34,622 nt of DNA from Labrenzia sp. DG1229. Its GTDB lineage: Bacteria; Pseudomonadota; Alphaproteobacteria; Rhizobiales; Stappiaceae. The translations under genes were made by a program, and so were the position numbers. The notes below the pieces were generated by a model. That model was given only the letters and a program-made list of their open reading frames with translations, did not search any database and was not told where the DNA came from. The DNA is taken from contig NZ_KI928916.1 of assembly GCF_000521215.1 (NCBI RefSeq), positions 320,245 through 354,866 on the forward strand, given 5' to 3'. Below are positions 22,180 to 30,658 of the stretch, in pieces (positions within the stretch are counted from its first letter, which is position 1; every line of letters starts with the position of its first letter).

Positions 22180-23885
22180 GCGCCGCGCGCCGGCTGGAAC
22201 GCGCAGGCTTGCTGTTGGGGCTATGCGGGGTCGTCTGGTTCCTGCTGACCTTTCTGATTTTTCCGCTCATCGCCGGGTTGAGTGTTGCTTTTCCTGGTGC
22301 TGACTCAAAGGGCCTTTTCATCCTTGCCGAGGAGCTATCCGCCGCACGCCGGGTACGGGAGGCTGTGGCCAACACCGCCTGGATGACACTTGCCACAGTC
22401 TTCTCCGTGACGATCGTTGGTGTGCTCCAGGTCATGTTTCTTGACTATTTTGCCATCCGGGGGCGATCCCTTCTGAAGATCGGGTTCGCGGTGCCGCTTG
22501 TCTTCGGATCGGTCGTGGCTGCGGCCGGCTACCGGTTCGTGTTCGGACAGACCGGATCTGTCACCGCGGTGCTGACATGGCTGTTCCCGGATCTTGGCTC
22601 GGATTGGTTCGAAGGCTTCTGGGCGGTGCTTTATGCGCATACGTTCCTGATGACCGGATTGCATTATCTGTTCCTGAGGGCGGCCCTCAGGCGGGTGGAT
22701 TATTCCACGGTCGAGGCTGCGCGCAGCCTGGGTGCGAAGGAGCACACGATATTGCTGCGGGTTGTCCTGCCGGCAGTGATGCCGACGCTGATCGCCGTGA
22801 CACTGCTGTTGACCGATACGGCCATGGCCAGTTTCGCCGTACCCGAAATCCTCGGCGGGCGTGACTTTCACATGCTGTCCCAGATGATCCTGAAATTGAA
22901 CAGCCTGCGGCGACAGGACCTTGCAGTTATTCTTGCGATGATGTTCGGCGTCATCGTCATGAGCCTGATTGTCGCGTCGCAGATTGTCGAGCGGCGCGGG
23001 CGGTTTACCGGTGGTGCAAAGGTTCCGGTTCCCATCCAGCTCAAGACGATCCGCAATCCAGTCTGGAACGGGATTGCGCATGGAATCGCCTACCTGTTCC
23101 TTGCGGCAAATGTTCTTCCCGTTCTCACTGTGGTGCTGTTTTCCTTTGCTCCGGCGGCAAGCATCGGTGTCGAGATCATTCCCTCAAGCCTCTCCCTTCA
23201 AAACTACCTGAAGGTCTTCACCGATGCCGACGTTCTGCAACCGCTGCTGAACTCGGTGCAGATGTCGGGACTCGCCGTCTTTTTCGGCCTGGCCATCACA
23301 CTGTTTTCGGTTCCGGTCATGCTGAAATACGATAACTGGGCGGCGCGTACGCTTGATCTCAGCTTCTTTCTGCCGTGGTTCCTGCCGGGCGTTCTGCTGG
23401 CGGTCGGCATGATCCTGGCGTTCGACACACCTAACGCCCTGGTGGGCGGTGCGATCCTGCTCGGCAACTGGTGGATCGTTCCGGCTGCCTACACGGTCAT
23501 CATCATGCCGCTGATGGTGCGGTTTTTGAGAGCGGCTTTTGTCGGCATTGATCCGCATTACGGCGAGGCGGCACAATCTCTCGGCGCATCTGCTCTTTAC
23601 CGGTTCCGGCGGATTTCACTGCCTCTTATCCTTCCGACCGTCGTTCTTCTGGCAGGATTGAAGTTCAACGACCTGATGACCGAGTATCCTGTCTCCGCAT
23701 TTCTCTTCAACGTGAACAACAGGCCCCTCTCGCTTGCAATCGTCGACGGCGCCCGATCCGCCGACCCCGAACAGCGGGCTGTCAATCTTGTCTATGTGAC
23801 GCTGATCATGGCGGCGTCCATGGTGATTATCGTTCTTGCCGAACGTCTTTCGATGGGACGTGGCCCGGAACGCAACCGACTTTGA
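22176..23885 (+). CDS. double-domain ABC permease (AfuB/FbpB-like)
   Basis: 569 residues with about 12 membrane segments in two homologous halves, the arrangement of FbpB/AfuB-type importers. Each half has an EAA loop that docks onto the ATPase: EAARSLGAKEHTILLRVVLP (about 180-200) and GEAAQSLGASALYRFRRISL (about 463-482). The halves are joined near residue 285-300 by a polar linker (RRGRFTGGAKVPVPIQ). ATG 22176 overlaps the TGA of the ATPase gene by four bases, so translation is coupled. Fourteen bases after its stop the isomerase gene begins. It forms the membrane channel for the substrate captured by the protein encoded at 20101. Confidence 0.92.
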   Translation: MSAARRLERAGLLLGLCGVVWFLLTFLIFPLIAGLSVAFPGADSKGLFILAEELSAARRVREAVANTAWMTLATVFSVTIVGVLQVMFLDYFAIRGRSLLKIGFAVPLVFGSVVAAAGYRFVFGQTGSVTAVLTWLFPDLGSDWFEGFWAVLYAHTFLMTGLHYLFLRAALRRVDYSTVEAARSLGAKEHTILLRVVLPAVMPTLIAVTLLLTDTAMASFAVPEILGGRDFHMLSQMILKLNSLRRQDLAVILAMMFGVIVMSLIVASQIVERRGRFTGGAKVPVPIQLKTIRNPVWNGIAHGIAYLFLAANVLPVLTVVLFSFAPAASIGVEIIPSSLSLQNYLKVFTDADVLQPLLNSVQMSGLAVFFGLAITLFSVPVMLKYDNWAARTLDLSFFLPWFLPGVLLAVGMILAFDTPNALVGGAILLGNWWIVPAAYTVIIMPLMVRFLRAAFVGIDPHYGEAAQSLGASALYRFRRISLPLILPTVVLLAGLKFNDLMTEYPVSAFLFNVNNRPLSLAIVDGARSADPEQRAVNLVYVTLIMAASMVIIVLAERLSMGRGPERNRL

Positions 23886-23897
23886 AGGAGCACCTGA

Positions 23898-24824
23898 ATG
23901 TCTGAACTCTGTATCACTGTCTGGCACTGGCCGAGTGAACCGCGCTGGTTCGATGACGGACTGAAGAAGGACCTTGCCCTCATCCGGGAGGCCGGATTTA
24001 CCCATCTCAACTGGAATCCGGATGCTGGCTCGTCCTACTGGTACACGGATGCGGAAATCGCATTCATAGCCCGAACGCTGAAAGAGGCCGGTCTGCAGAT
24101 GCATTCGGTACATGCGACCAACGGGATCAATCCTGTGACAGAGTTTACCGGCAAGGGAATGGGTGCGCGCGCGGATACCATGGAAAGGCGGATGGACTAT
24201 ACGTCGCCGCATGACTGGCAACGCACGGCCGGCGTGGAACTGATCCGCAATCGCATCGATCTTGCTGTTGCAACGGCAAGTCCGAATGTTGTCCTGCATC
24301 TCGACGTGACGGATGAGGCCTTTGCAACTTCCACGGCAACCGACGTGTTCTTCAAACCGGTTTTCGACAGCTTTGACGAACTTTCATCCCTTTGCCGAGA
24401 AACGGGTGTCGTGATCGCGATCGAAAACCTGTTCGGCAAGGCCGACGGCGACAACTGGCTGGCGGCGTTCGGGCTTTTGTTCGAACGGTACGGCGCGGAC
24501 GTGCTTGGCCTTTGTTACGACAGTGGCCATTGGGAACTGCAGGAACCGGTCAAGCTGTCGGTGCTGCACCGTTTCGGAGAGCGCCTTGTGGCCACGCATC
24601 TCCATGACAATTGGGGCATTGGAGACGATCACCTGCTGCCGGGTGACGGCCGCCTCGATTGGGACGCGATCATACAGGCGATCGCGGCAACGCCCTACAA
24701 GCCTCCGTTGAATTTTGAAACGCCGAAGGACAGGTATGCCGTCAGTGCGCAGGCCTTTTATCGCCGTGCCGCAACGATCGCCCGCGACCTGGAGCAAAAA
24801 CTGGCAAGCGCGCGGGCCGGCTGA
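23898..24824 (+). CDS. sugar phosphate isomerase/epimerase family TIM-barrel protein
   Basis: 308 residues of the xylose-isomerase-like TIM-barrel superfamily. Characteristic pieces are the first strand and helix (DLALIREAGFTHLNWN), LKEAGLQMHSVHATNG, VVIAIENLFG with the metal-binding Glu, LGLCYDSGHWE with Asp and His, VATHLHDNWG with His-x-His-Asp, LDWDAIIQAI, and LNFETPKD with the last metal Glu. These form the usual divalent-metal site of isomerases, epimerases and inosose dehydratases. GAAGGAG seven bases before the ATG gives strong translation. Its position between an importer and a phosphatase suggests it acts on the imported sugar or polyol, or its dephosphorylated product. The exact reaction cannot be read from sequence. 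Confidence 0.88.
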   Translation: MSELCITVWHWPSEPRWFDDGLKKDLALIREAGFTHLNWNPDAGSSYWYTDAEIAFIARTLKEAGLQMHSVHATNGINPVTEFTGKGMGARADTMERRMDYTSPHDWQRTAGVELIRNRIDLAVATASPNVVLHLDVTDEAFATSTATDVFFKPVFDSFDELSSLCRETGVVIAIENLFGKADGDNWLAAFGLLFERYGADVLGLCYDSGHWELQEPVKLSVLHRFGERLVATHLHDNWGIGDDHLLPGDGRLDWDAIIQAIAATPYKPPLNFETPKDRYAVSAQAFYRRAATIARDLEQKLASARAG

Positions 24825-24826
24825 TC

Positions 24827-25564
24827 ATGAACAGGGTTTCCCGCCAGAAAGTACTTGAACAGGTTCTCGAAGCCGCATCCGATCTTGCAATGACCTACTT
24901 TCAGAAAAGGGAAGGGCACCTGATCGAGATGAAAGAACCCGGCGACTACGTCAGTCGTGCGGACAGGGACGTGGAAGAATTGATCCGGCAGGAGCTTGAA
25001 ACCGCGTTTCCCGATGATGCTCTGGTCTGCGAGGAAAGTGGCGGGGTCGCCGGAGCGGGGTTCTGGGCAGTCGACCCGATTGACGGCAGTGCCAACTTTC
25101 TGAGCGGAAATCCCCTGTGGGCGGTTTCGATTGCCTATGTGGAAGACGGGTCCCCCAGGCTGGGCGGAATCGCCCTGCCGGCCCTGGGGGAAGTCCATAT
25201 TGCTGAAGCCGGGCGGACGCTCAATTCAGAAAGGGGCTTGACCCCGGCTGTCATCTTTGGCGTCGGCCGAAACGCGAAATGGAACCGGGACGACCGGATA
25301 GCATGGGAAAACCAAGCCGAAGCACTGGACCTCAACGTCTGCTGTCTTGGATCCTGTGCCGCTTCTCTTGCCTTCTGCGCCTCGCGCCGCATGGCTGGGT
25401 ATGTCGAAAAATCCGTTTATGTCTGGGATATTGCCGCCGGCGCCGTACTGTGCGCAGCGGCGGGCCTCGATGTTGAATGCGAAATTGATACCCGGACCAT
25501 GCGAGGTGATATTTTCGTGATGGAAAAGTCTGCCAGAATGCGTGGCCAGATCTCGTTCAACTGA
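24827..25564 (+). CDS. inositol monophosphatase family phosphatase
   Basis: 245 residues of the Mg-dependent, lithium-sensitive phosphatase superfamily. Metal-site motifs are intact: ALVCEESGG (Glu about 69-70), WAVDPIDGSANF (Asp about 83 and 86) and YVWDIAAGAVLCAAAGL near 205-220. It is somewhat shorter than SuhB/HisN (about 265). Members remove phosphate from inositol phosphate, histidinol phosphate, PAP or sugar bisphosphates. It begins two bases after the isomerase stop, the tightest spacing in the operon, so the two enzymes likely act in sequence. With an AfuABC-like importer, its substrate is plausibly the imported phosphorylated compound. The gene ends 22 bases from the convergent diguanylate cyclase gene. 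Confidence 0.9.
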   Translation: MNRVSRQKVLEQVLEAASDLAMTYFQKREGHLIEMKEPGDYVSRADRDVEELIRQELETAFPDDALVCEESGGVAGAGFWAVDPIDGSANFLSGNPLWAVSIAYVEDGSPRLGGIALPALGEVHIAEAGRTLNSERGLTPAVIFGVGRNAKWNRDDRIAWENQAEALDLNVCCLGSCAASLAFCASRRMAGYVEKSVYVWDIAAGAVLCAAAGLDVECEIDTRTMRGDIFVMEKSARMRGQISFN

Positions 25565-25586
25565 CCTTCGCTCTGATTGACCCGGT

Positions 25587-27125
25587 TCACCCCCGGACCG
25601 CGCGTCGTCTGATACTGCGGCTGTCCTGCTGATCCAACTGTTGCTGTTGCTTGTATAGATCCTCGATGCAAACCGCCATGTTGCGGCCGTTTTCCTTGGC
25701 GGAATAGAGCGCCTGGTCGGCAAGGGCGAGGAGGTGGGAAGCGGTGTCGGCGTGTTTCGGGGCAGATGCCCAGCCGATGCTGACGCCAATCTGCGCGAGG
25801 CCCCCGGAAACGGGAACGGGTTGCGCAATGGCCTCTATCAGTGTGTCGGAAAGCCAGCGCAGACGATTGTCGTCGACCGGGCCGCGCAGGAGCGCAACGA
25901 ATTCGTCGCCGCCGGTTCTGGCGATCAGAGCATGGCCCGACAATACCTTGCGCAGCCGCTGCGCCACCTGGCGGATGACCATGTCGCCCGCCACATGTCC
26001 ATAGGTGTCATTAACGGACTTAAAACGGTCGAGGTCGATGGCCATCACGGCACATGGTGTTGTCTGGCATTGGGAGATGGCCCGATCAAGGGCGGCGTGG
26101 AAGTGAGGACGGTTGGCGAGACCGGTCATCAGATCATGGCTGGCCATGCGGCGATTGAGGGCTTCACTGTCTTCCAGTGCGCGTGATTTCTGCGCCAGCC
26201 TGCGGGCGAAAAAGACACCGATGGCGATGAACACCAGCATCAGAACCGCGGCAATCGGTCCGATCGTGCTGCGAATCTTGCTGCCTGGCGCGGCGCTGGT
26301 CCATTCGAAATAGCCGATCGGTTGATGACCATGGGCCGAAACGGGGACGCTGGCCTGATGGTAACCAGTCCCGGCGACATAGGTGAAATTCTCCAGCAAC
26401 AGCGTCTCGCCTATTTCCGAAAGAAATGCTTCTTCGATCAGGGATACGGACACGATCACGCCCGGAGGACCATCGGGAAGGGAGAGGTCGGGGGATTCAG
26501 GAACGATAGCCATGGCACTGACAAGAGCAGGCCTGCCGTCAATGTTGCGCACATCGGTCGCATAGATCGGGGCGAGCTTGCCCTTTTCGACATATTTGAC
26601 CTTGAAGCCGTCTGCGGAGGGACGGCGGACGGTCTGATAACCGATGCGGGCCTTGGCAACGAGGTCCCTGGTTGTATCCAGGACTTCCTGACCGGCGGCA
26701 GACGGTACGATTTCATCTTCAGCGGCAACCAGAATCAGGTCATTCCTACCGTCAACGATCAGGGTCCAGTCGTGATGAAAGTCGAGCCACATCTGGCGGG
26801 CGATTTCGTGGGCAAACGCTTCGTCGATCCTATCGTCGATCTGGACTTCCCGTGCGGTCTTGTCGTTGACGGCGACGAAAGTCTGGTGCCGCGCCTCCAG
26901 CTCCAGACTATGTTCCAGCGCCTCTGTGACCAGCGCGCGTTCATGGCGCAGCGCGAGTTCGTCTGCACTTTGCGTCGTGCTCATGAACAGATAAGCCATG
27001 GCGAAGACACCGCCGGCCAGAAGCAACGAAATCGAGCCATAGGCAAAGTGGCGCAGTCTGACATTCTGCACGGTCTCGCCAATGTCGTTTGCAGGAATTG
27101 TCCCTGTCTGTTTGTCTCCAGTCAC
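25587..27125 (-). CDS. membrane diguanylate cyclase with CHASE4-like sensor domain
   Basis: 512 residues starting at GTG 27125. Two membrane helices (about 27-47 and 287-308) bracket a periplasmic domain of about 240 residues resembling CHASE4 (LRHERALVTEALEHSLELEA.., MWLDFHHDWTLIVDGRNDL, FTYVAGTGYHQASVPV). The cytoplasmic part is a GGDEF domain with an intact RTGGDEFVALL motif (405-409), DHDLMTGLANRPHF-type entry helix and VSIGWASAPKHA. It should make cyclic di-GMP from two GTP. The product-inhibition I-site RxxD expected at 396-399 reads SGHA, so allosteric feedback is probably lost. No EAL domain. The C-terminus has a Gln-rich run (KQQQQLDQQD). It is 185 bases downstream of betC on the same strand, with no evident functional link. 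Confidence 0.93.
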   Translation of the reverse strand: MTGDKQTGTIPANDIGETVQNVRLRHFAYGSISLLLAGGVFAMAYLFMSTTQSADELALRHERALVTEALEHSLELEARHQTFVAVNDKTAREVQIDDRIDEAFAHEIARQMWLDFHHDWTLIVDGRNDLILVAAEDEIVPSAAGQEVLDTTRDLVAKARIGYQTVRRPSADGFKVKYVEKGKLAPIYATDVRNIDGRPALVSAMAIVPESPDLSLPDGPPGVIVSVSLIEEAFLSEIGETLLLENFTYVAGTGYHQASVPVSAHGHQPIGYFEWTSAAPGSKIRSTIGPIAAVLMLVFIAIGVFFARRLAQKSRALEDSEALNRRMASHDLMTGLANRPHFHAALDRAISQCQTTPCAVMAIDLDRFKSVNDTYGHVAGDMVIRQVAQRLRKVLSGHALIARTGGDEFVALLRGPVDDNRLRWLSDTLIEAIAQPVPVSGGLAQIGVSIGWASAPKHADTASHLLALADQALYSAKENGRNMAVCIEDLYKQQQQLDQQDSRSIRRRAVRG

Positions 27126-27310
27126 GCCCCGTTTCCCCGTTTCGCAATGGTTCGTTCCCCAACCCGGTCATGGCATGGGGACGGTGAAAACGAGGTTTTT
27201 GCGCTTGGAAAAAGGCGGTGTTTTGCAAGTCTGGGTTAATGGAGGGTTAGAAGAGGCAGCGGAAATTTCAGCAACTCCGATCGAAAAATCTGTCGCGCAG
27301 TCGTACGCAC

Positions 27311-28828
27311 TCAATCTCCCCTCGGAAATCTCCGGCCTTCTTCCACTTCGTTCAGATCCATGTGGTTGCGCATGTAGCGTTCGGAGGCTTTTTGCAGGGG
27401 TTGGTAGTCCCAGGGGAAATACGCGCCATTGCGCAGGGCTTCGTAGACAATCCAGCGCTTGGCCTGGGATTGTCGGACTTCCGCGTCGTAGGTGGTCATC
27501 TCCCAGCGCGCCCTGACGGCATCGGCGAAGCGGGCGCTTGCATCTGCGTGTGCCGGATCGTCCGCCAGGTTCGTCAACTCGTACGGATCGTCCGCCAAAT
27601 TGAAGAGCTGGGGCGGATCGAGTTCGCAATGAATGTATTTCCAGTCCCCCTCGCGAATACCGACCATAGGCGCATAGGAGGCCTCGGCGGCGTACTCCAT
27701 CAGAACAGGAGAGGTGCGGCCCATGCCGTTGGCCAACGGAACCAGGCTCTCGCCGTCAGTCCAGGGCATGATCTCGCTCATGTCGATGTCGGCGATGTCG
27801 CAGACGGTCGGCAGTACGTCCAGCGTACTGACCGGCGCCGTGATGTGGGCAGGCGCAAGGTCCTTGTCGGCGACCATCAACGGTACACGCGACGACCCTT
27901 CGAAGAAGGTCATCTTGAACCAGAGACCGCGTTCACCGAGCATGTCCCCGTGATCGGAGACAAAAAGGATTGTTGTGTTTTCGGCAAGATGCATGGCCTC
28001 CAGAGCGTGGAGAATTTCGCCGATCTTGTCGTCGAGATAGGAAATATTGGCGAAATATGCGCGACGGGACTTACGTATGTCCTCCTCGGTGATGTCGAAG
28101 CTGCGCCAGTCATTGGCATCGAAGATGCGTTTCGAATGCGGGTCGTGTGCTTCATAAGCCCTGGCCGGAACACCCGGCAGGAGATGCGCGCAGTCCTGGT
28201 AAAGGTCCCAGTATTTCCTGCGGGCAACATAAGGATCGTGAGGGTGCGTGAAACTGACAGTCAGGCAGAATGGACGATCATTTTTACCGCGGCCAAAGTC
28301 ATGGATCTTGCGGACCGCCTGGAAGGCGACATCGTCGTCATATTCCATCTGGTTGGAGATTTCAGCGACACCGGCACCGGTCACCGAACCCATGTTGTGG
28401 TACCACCAGTCGATACGCTCTCCCGGTTTTCGATAATCCGGCGTCCAGCCGAAATCGGCAGGGTAAATGTCGGTCGTCAGCCGTTCCTCGAAGCCGTGCA
28501 TCTGGTCCGGGCCGACGAAGTGCATCTTGCCGGACAGGCAAGTGGTATAGCCCGCCCGGCGCAAATGATGGGCGTAAGTCGGAATGTCGGAGGCAAATTC
28601 GGCTGCGTTGTCGTAGACGCCGGTCCGGCGCGGCAGTTGGCCGGACATGAAACTCGCCCGTCCCGGGGCGCAAAGTGGAGACGCCGTATAAGTGTTCTGA
28701 AACCGCACGGAGCGTGCAGCAAGTTCCTTCAGGTTGGGAGCGTGCAGAAAGTCCGCCGGGCCATCCGGAAACAGGGTGCCGTTCAGCTGATCAACCATCA
28801 GGATCAGAATATTCTTGCGAGCGGTCAT
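27311..28828 (-). CDS. betC: choline-sulfatase
   Basis: 505 residues, the usual BetC length. It hydrolyses choline-O-sulfate to choline and sulfate in the cytoplasm, feeding glycine betaine synthesis or carbon and sulfur use. Residues NILILMVDQLNG (metal-binding Asp13/Gln14), SPLCAPGRASFMSG with Cys53 in the CxPxR sulfatase signature (converted to formylglycine), LSGKMHFVGPDQ, FVSDHGDMLGERG (metal Asp and His) and the C-terminal WDYQPLQKASERYMRNHMDL are all typical of rhizobial BetC. ATG 28828 has GGGGAGG five bases upstream. The usual betICBA partners are absent; the gene diverges instead from an orphan binding protein. No formylglycine-generating enzyme is in the window. Confidence 0.95.
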   Translation of the reverse strand: MTARKNILILMVDQLNGTLFPDGPADFLHAPNLKELAARSVRFQNTYTASPLCAPGRASFMSGQLPRRTGVYDNAAEFASDIPTYAHHLRRAGYTTCLSGKMHFVGPDQMHGFEERLTTDIYPADFGWTPDYRKPGERIDWWYHNMGSVTGAGVAEISNQMEYDDDVAFQAVRKIHDFGRGKNDRPFCLTVSFTHPHDPYVARRKYWDLYQDCAHLLPGVPARAYEAHDPHSKRIFDANDWRSFDITEEDIRKSRRAYFANISYLDDKIGEILHALEAMHLAENTTILFVSDHGDMLGERGLWFKMTFFEGSSRVPLMVADKDLAPAHITAPVSTLDVLPTVCDIADIDMSEIMPWTDGESLVPLANGMGRTSPVLMEYAAEASYAPMVGIREGDWKYIHCELDPPQLFNLADDPYELTNLADDPAHADASARFADAVRARWEMTTYDAEVRQSQAKRWIVYEALRNGAYFPWDYQPLQKASERYMRNHMDLNEVEEGRRFPRGD

Positions 28829-28882
28829 TCTACCTCCCCAACACCGAATGAATTGCCATTCAAAATTCCTAACTTTTTTTTA

Positions 28883-28892
28883 ATTGATCAAT
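28883..28892. promoter_or_regulatory. palindromic operator candidate between betC and the binding-protein gene
   Basis: ATTGATCAAT is a perfect palindrome, and further TCAAT/TTGAT half-sites continue on its right (28893-28899). It is flanked by T-rich and A-rich runs, giving a very AT-rich divergent promoter region, 55 bases from betC and 139 from the binding-protein start. It could bind a LacI-, TetR- or LysR-type regulator shared by both genes; none is encoded nearby. Confidence 0.45.
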
Positions 28893-29031
28893 CAATCAAA
28901 AAACACTTACATTCGAAAAAGATGCCTCCCTGCCTGCAGAAACTACTGGACAGCGAGGCTGCTTGAGCGGTTTTCTATTCACGGAAAAACACGTGTAAGA
29001 ATGCCACGAAACAAAGAAGGGGACAGGACAT

Positions 29032-30600
29032 ATGAGCAATCATCGAATTCCGATCATTCAATCCGGGATATCCCGCCGAGGCGTCTTGAAGGGAACGGCC
29101 GCGCTGGGCGCAGTGACGTTTGCGGGTACGCTTGCCGGTCCAGCTGCTGCGACACCCAAGAAGGGTGGGACGCTGCGCGTGGGTATCGCTGCCGGAAGCA
29201 CGAGCGAGAATTACGATCCTGGTACCTGGGACAATCAGTATGTCCAGGTATTTGCGACTGCGCGCCATGGCTATCTCGCCGAAGTTGCCGCCGATGGATC
29301 TCTCGCGGGAGAAGTTGCCGAGAGCTGGGATTCTCCCGATGCGAAGGTCTGGACATTCAAAATCCGCGACGGCGTCGAGTATCATAGTGGCGGCACCGTG
29401 AAGCCAGAGGACGTGATCGCCTCGATAGACTATCACCGCGGAGATAAGAGTACATCGGCCGCGAAACCCTTCGTCGATCCGATCCAGGAGATGAAAGTCG
29501 ACGGAAATGCAGTCGTCTTCACGCTGGAAGCGCCGAACGCGGACTTCCCGTTCGTGATGACCGACTATCATCTTCCCATCATGCCGGCCAAGGACGGCAA
29601 GATCGACCCGACAAGCAGCGACGGCTGCGGACCCTACAAGGTAACGAACTACGAGCCGGGTGTGATCGCCGAACTGGCGCGCAATCCCAACTACTGGAAA
29701 GAGGGCCGTGCCCATTTCGACGGCGTCCATCTGCTGACGATCCTCGACCCGGCCGCCCGTCAGTCAGCGCTCCTGACCGGAAACGTCGACGTGATCGATC
29801 AGGTTGACCTGAAGACCGTCGCCCTGTTCCAACGCGCGCCGAATGTCACCATTCTGTCAACTTCCGGAACACAGCACTATACGTTTGCGATGGACACGCG
29901 CGCAGCGCCGTTCAATGACAACAATGTCCGCCAGGCTCTCAAGTACGGCATCAATCGTCAGGAACTCGTCGACAAGATCCTGTTCGGCTACGGTGAAATC
30001 GGTAACGATCATCCGATCGGGCGTTCAAACCGGTTCCATGCGAGCGATCTGGAACAGACATCCTATGACCCCGACAAGGCGAAATTCCATCTGAAACAGG
30101 CCGGGCTGGATTCCGTTGAAGTGCAACTGTCTGCTGCGGACGCAGCTTATGGCGGTGCTGTCGATGCTGCTGTTCTATATTCCAACAGTGCGGAAGCGGC
30201 AGGGATCAAGATTACACCCGTGCGCGAGCCCAATGATGGCTACTGGTCAGACGTCTGGATGAAGAAACCGTTCAGCGCAGTTTATTGGGGCGGTCGGCCA
30301 ACGGAAGACTGGATGTTCTCCGTTGCCTATGCGTCCGGTGCACCCTGGAACGATACCTTCTGGGAAAACGAACGTTTCAACGAATTGCTGGTTACGGCAC
30401 GTTCGGAGCTCGACGAGGAAAAACGCCGCGAGATGTATGGCGAGATGCAAAACATCGTGCGCACCGAAGGCGGTGTGGTCGTGCCGATGTTCGCGAGCTA
30501 CGTGATGGCGCATTCCAACAAGATCAAGCACCCCGAGCAGGTCGCTGCAAACTGGACTCTCGACGGGTTCAGGGCTGTTGAGCGCTGGTGGTTCGACTGA
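29032..30600 (+). CDS. orphan family 5 (peptide/nickel-type) ABC solute-binding protein, Tat-exported
   Basis: 522 residues. The N-terminus (SGISRRGVLKGTAALGAVTFAGTL) has a twin-arginine motif and hydrophobic core, so it is exported folded, with cleavage near residue 40. The mature protein is a DppA/OppA-type family 5 binding protein: KKGGTLRVGI, EVAESWDSPDAKVWTFKIRDGVEYHSG, DGCGPYKVTNYEPG, RNPNYWKEG, the APFNDNNVRQALKYGINRQELVD block and a C-terminal EKRREMYGEMQNIV. No permease or ATPase genes follow; the next gene is a convergent chemotaxis receptor. It may serve a transporter encoded elsewhere or pass ligand to the receptor. Divergence from betC with a shared AT-rich control region hints at a choline-related ligand, unproved. 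Confidence 0.9.
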   Translation: MSNHRIPIIQSGISRRGVLKGTAALGAVTFAGTLAGPAAATPKKGGTLRVGIAAGSTSENYDPGTWDNQYVQVFATARHGYLAEVAADGSLAGEVAESWDSPDAKVWTFKIRDGVEYHSGGTVKPEDVIASIDYHRGDKSTSAAKPFVDPIQEMKVDGNAVVFTLEAPNADFPFVMTDYHLPIMPAKDGKIDPTSSDGCGPYKVTNYEPGVIAELARNPNYWKEGRAHFDGVHLLTILDPAARQSALLTGNVDVIDQVDLKTVALFQRAPNVTILSTSGTQHYTFAMDTRAAPFNDNNVRQALKYGINRQELVDKILFGYGEIGNDHPIGRSNRFHASDLEQTSYDPDKAKFHLKQAGLDSVEVQLSAADAAYGGAVDAAVLYSNSAEAAGIKITPVREPNDGYWSDVWMKKPFSAVYWGGRPTEDWMFSVAYASGAPWNDTFWENERFNELLVTARSELDEEKRREMYGEMQNIVRTEGGVVVPMFASYVMAHSNKIKHPEQVAANWTLDGFRAVERWWFD

Positions 30601-30635
30601 TACCCGGCCAGAGACCGCACTAGCCGGTAGGCATC

Positions 30636-30658
30636 GCGGCGGCCATTCAGGCCGCCGC
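30636..30658. terminator. hairpin between convergent genes
   Basis: GCGGCGGCC, loop ATTCA, GGCCGCCGC: a perfect 9-base GC stem 35 bases past the stop of the binding-protein gene, with its right arm overlapping the last codons of the chemotaxis receptor gene. No T-run on either strand, so a bidirectional factor-dependent end or transcript stabiliser is likelier than a textbook terminator. Confidence 0.6.

Noticed and set aside
27236..27250. TTAA-N7-TTAG, near-match to a CtrA box upstream of the diguanylate cyclase gene
   Set aside because: One core base is wrong, the box lies over 100 bases from the start and within the betC-side intergenic region; too weak without conservation data.
27362..28966. 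534-codon open frame on the plus strand opposite betC
   Set aside because: Antisense shadow of a clear choline-sulfatase; no motifs and no ribosome site.
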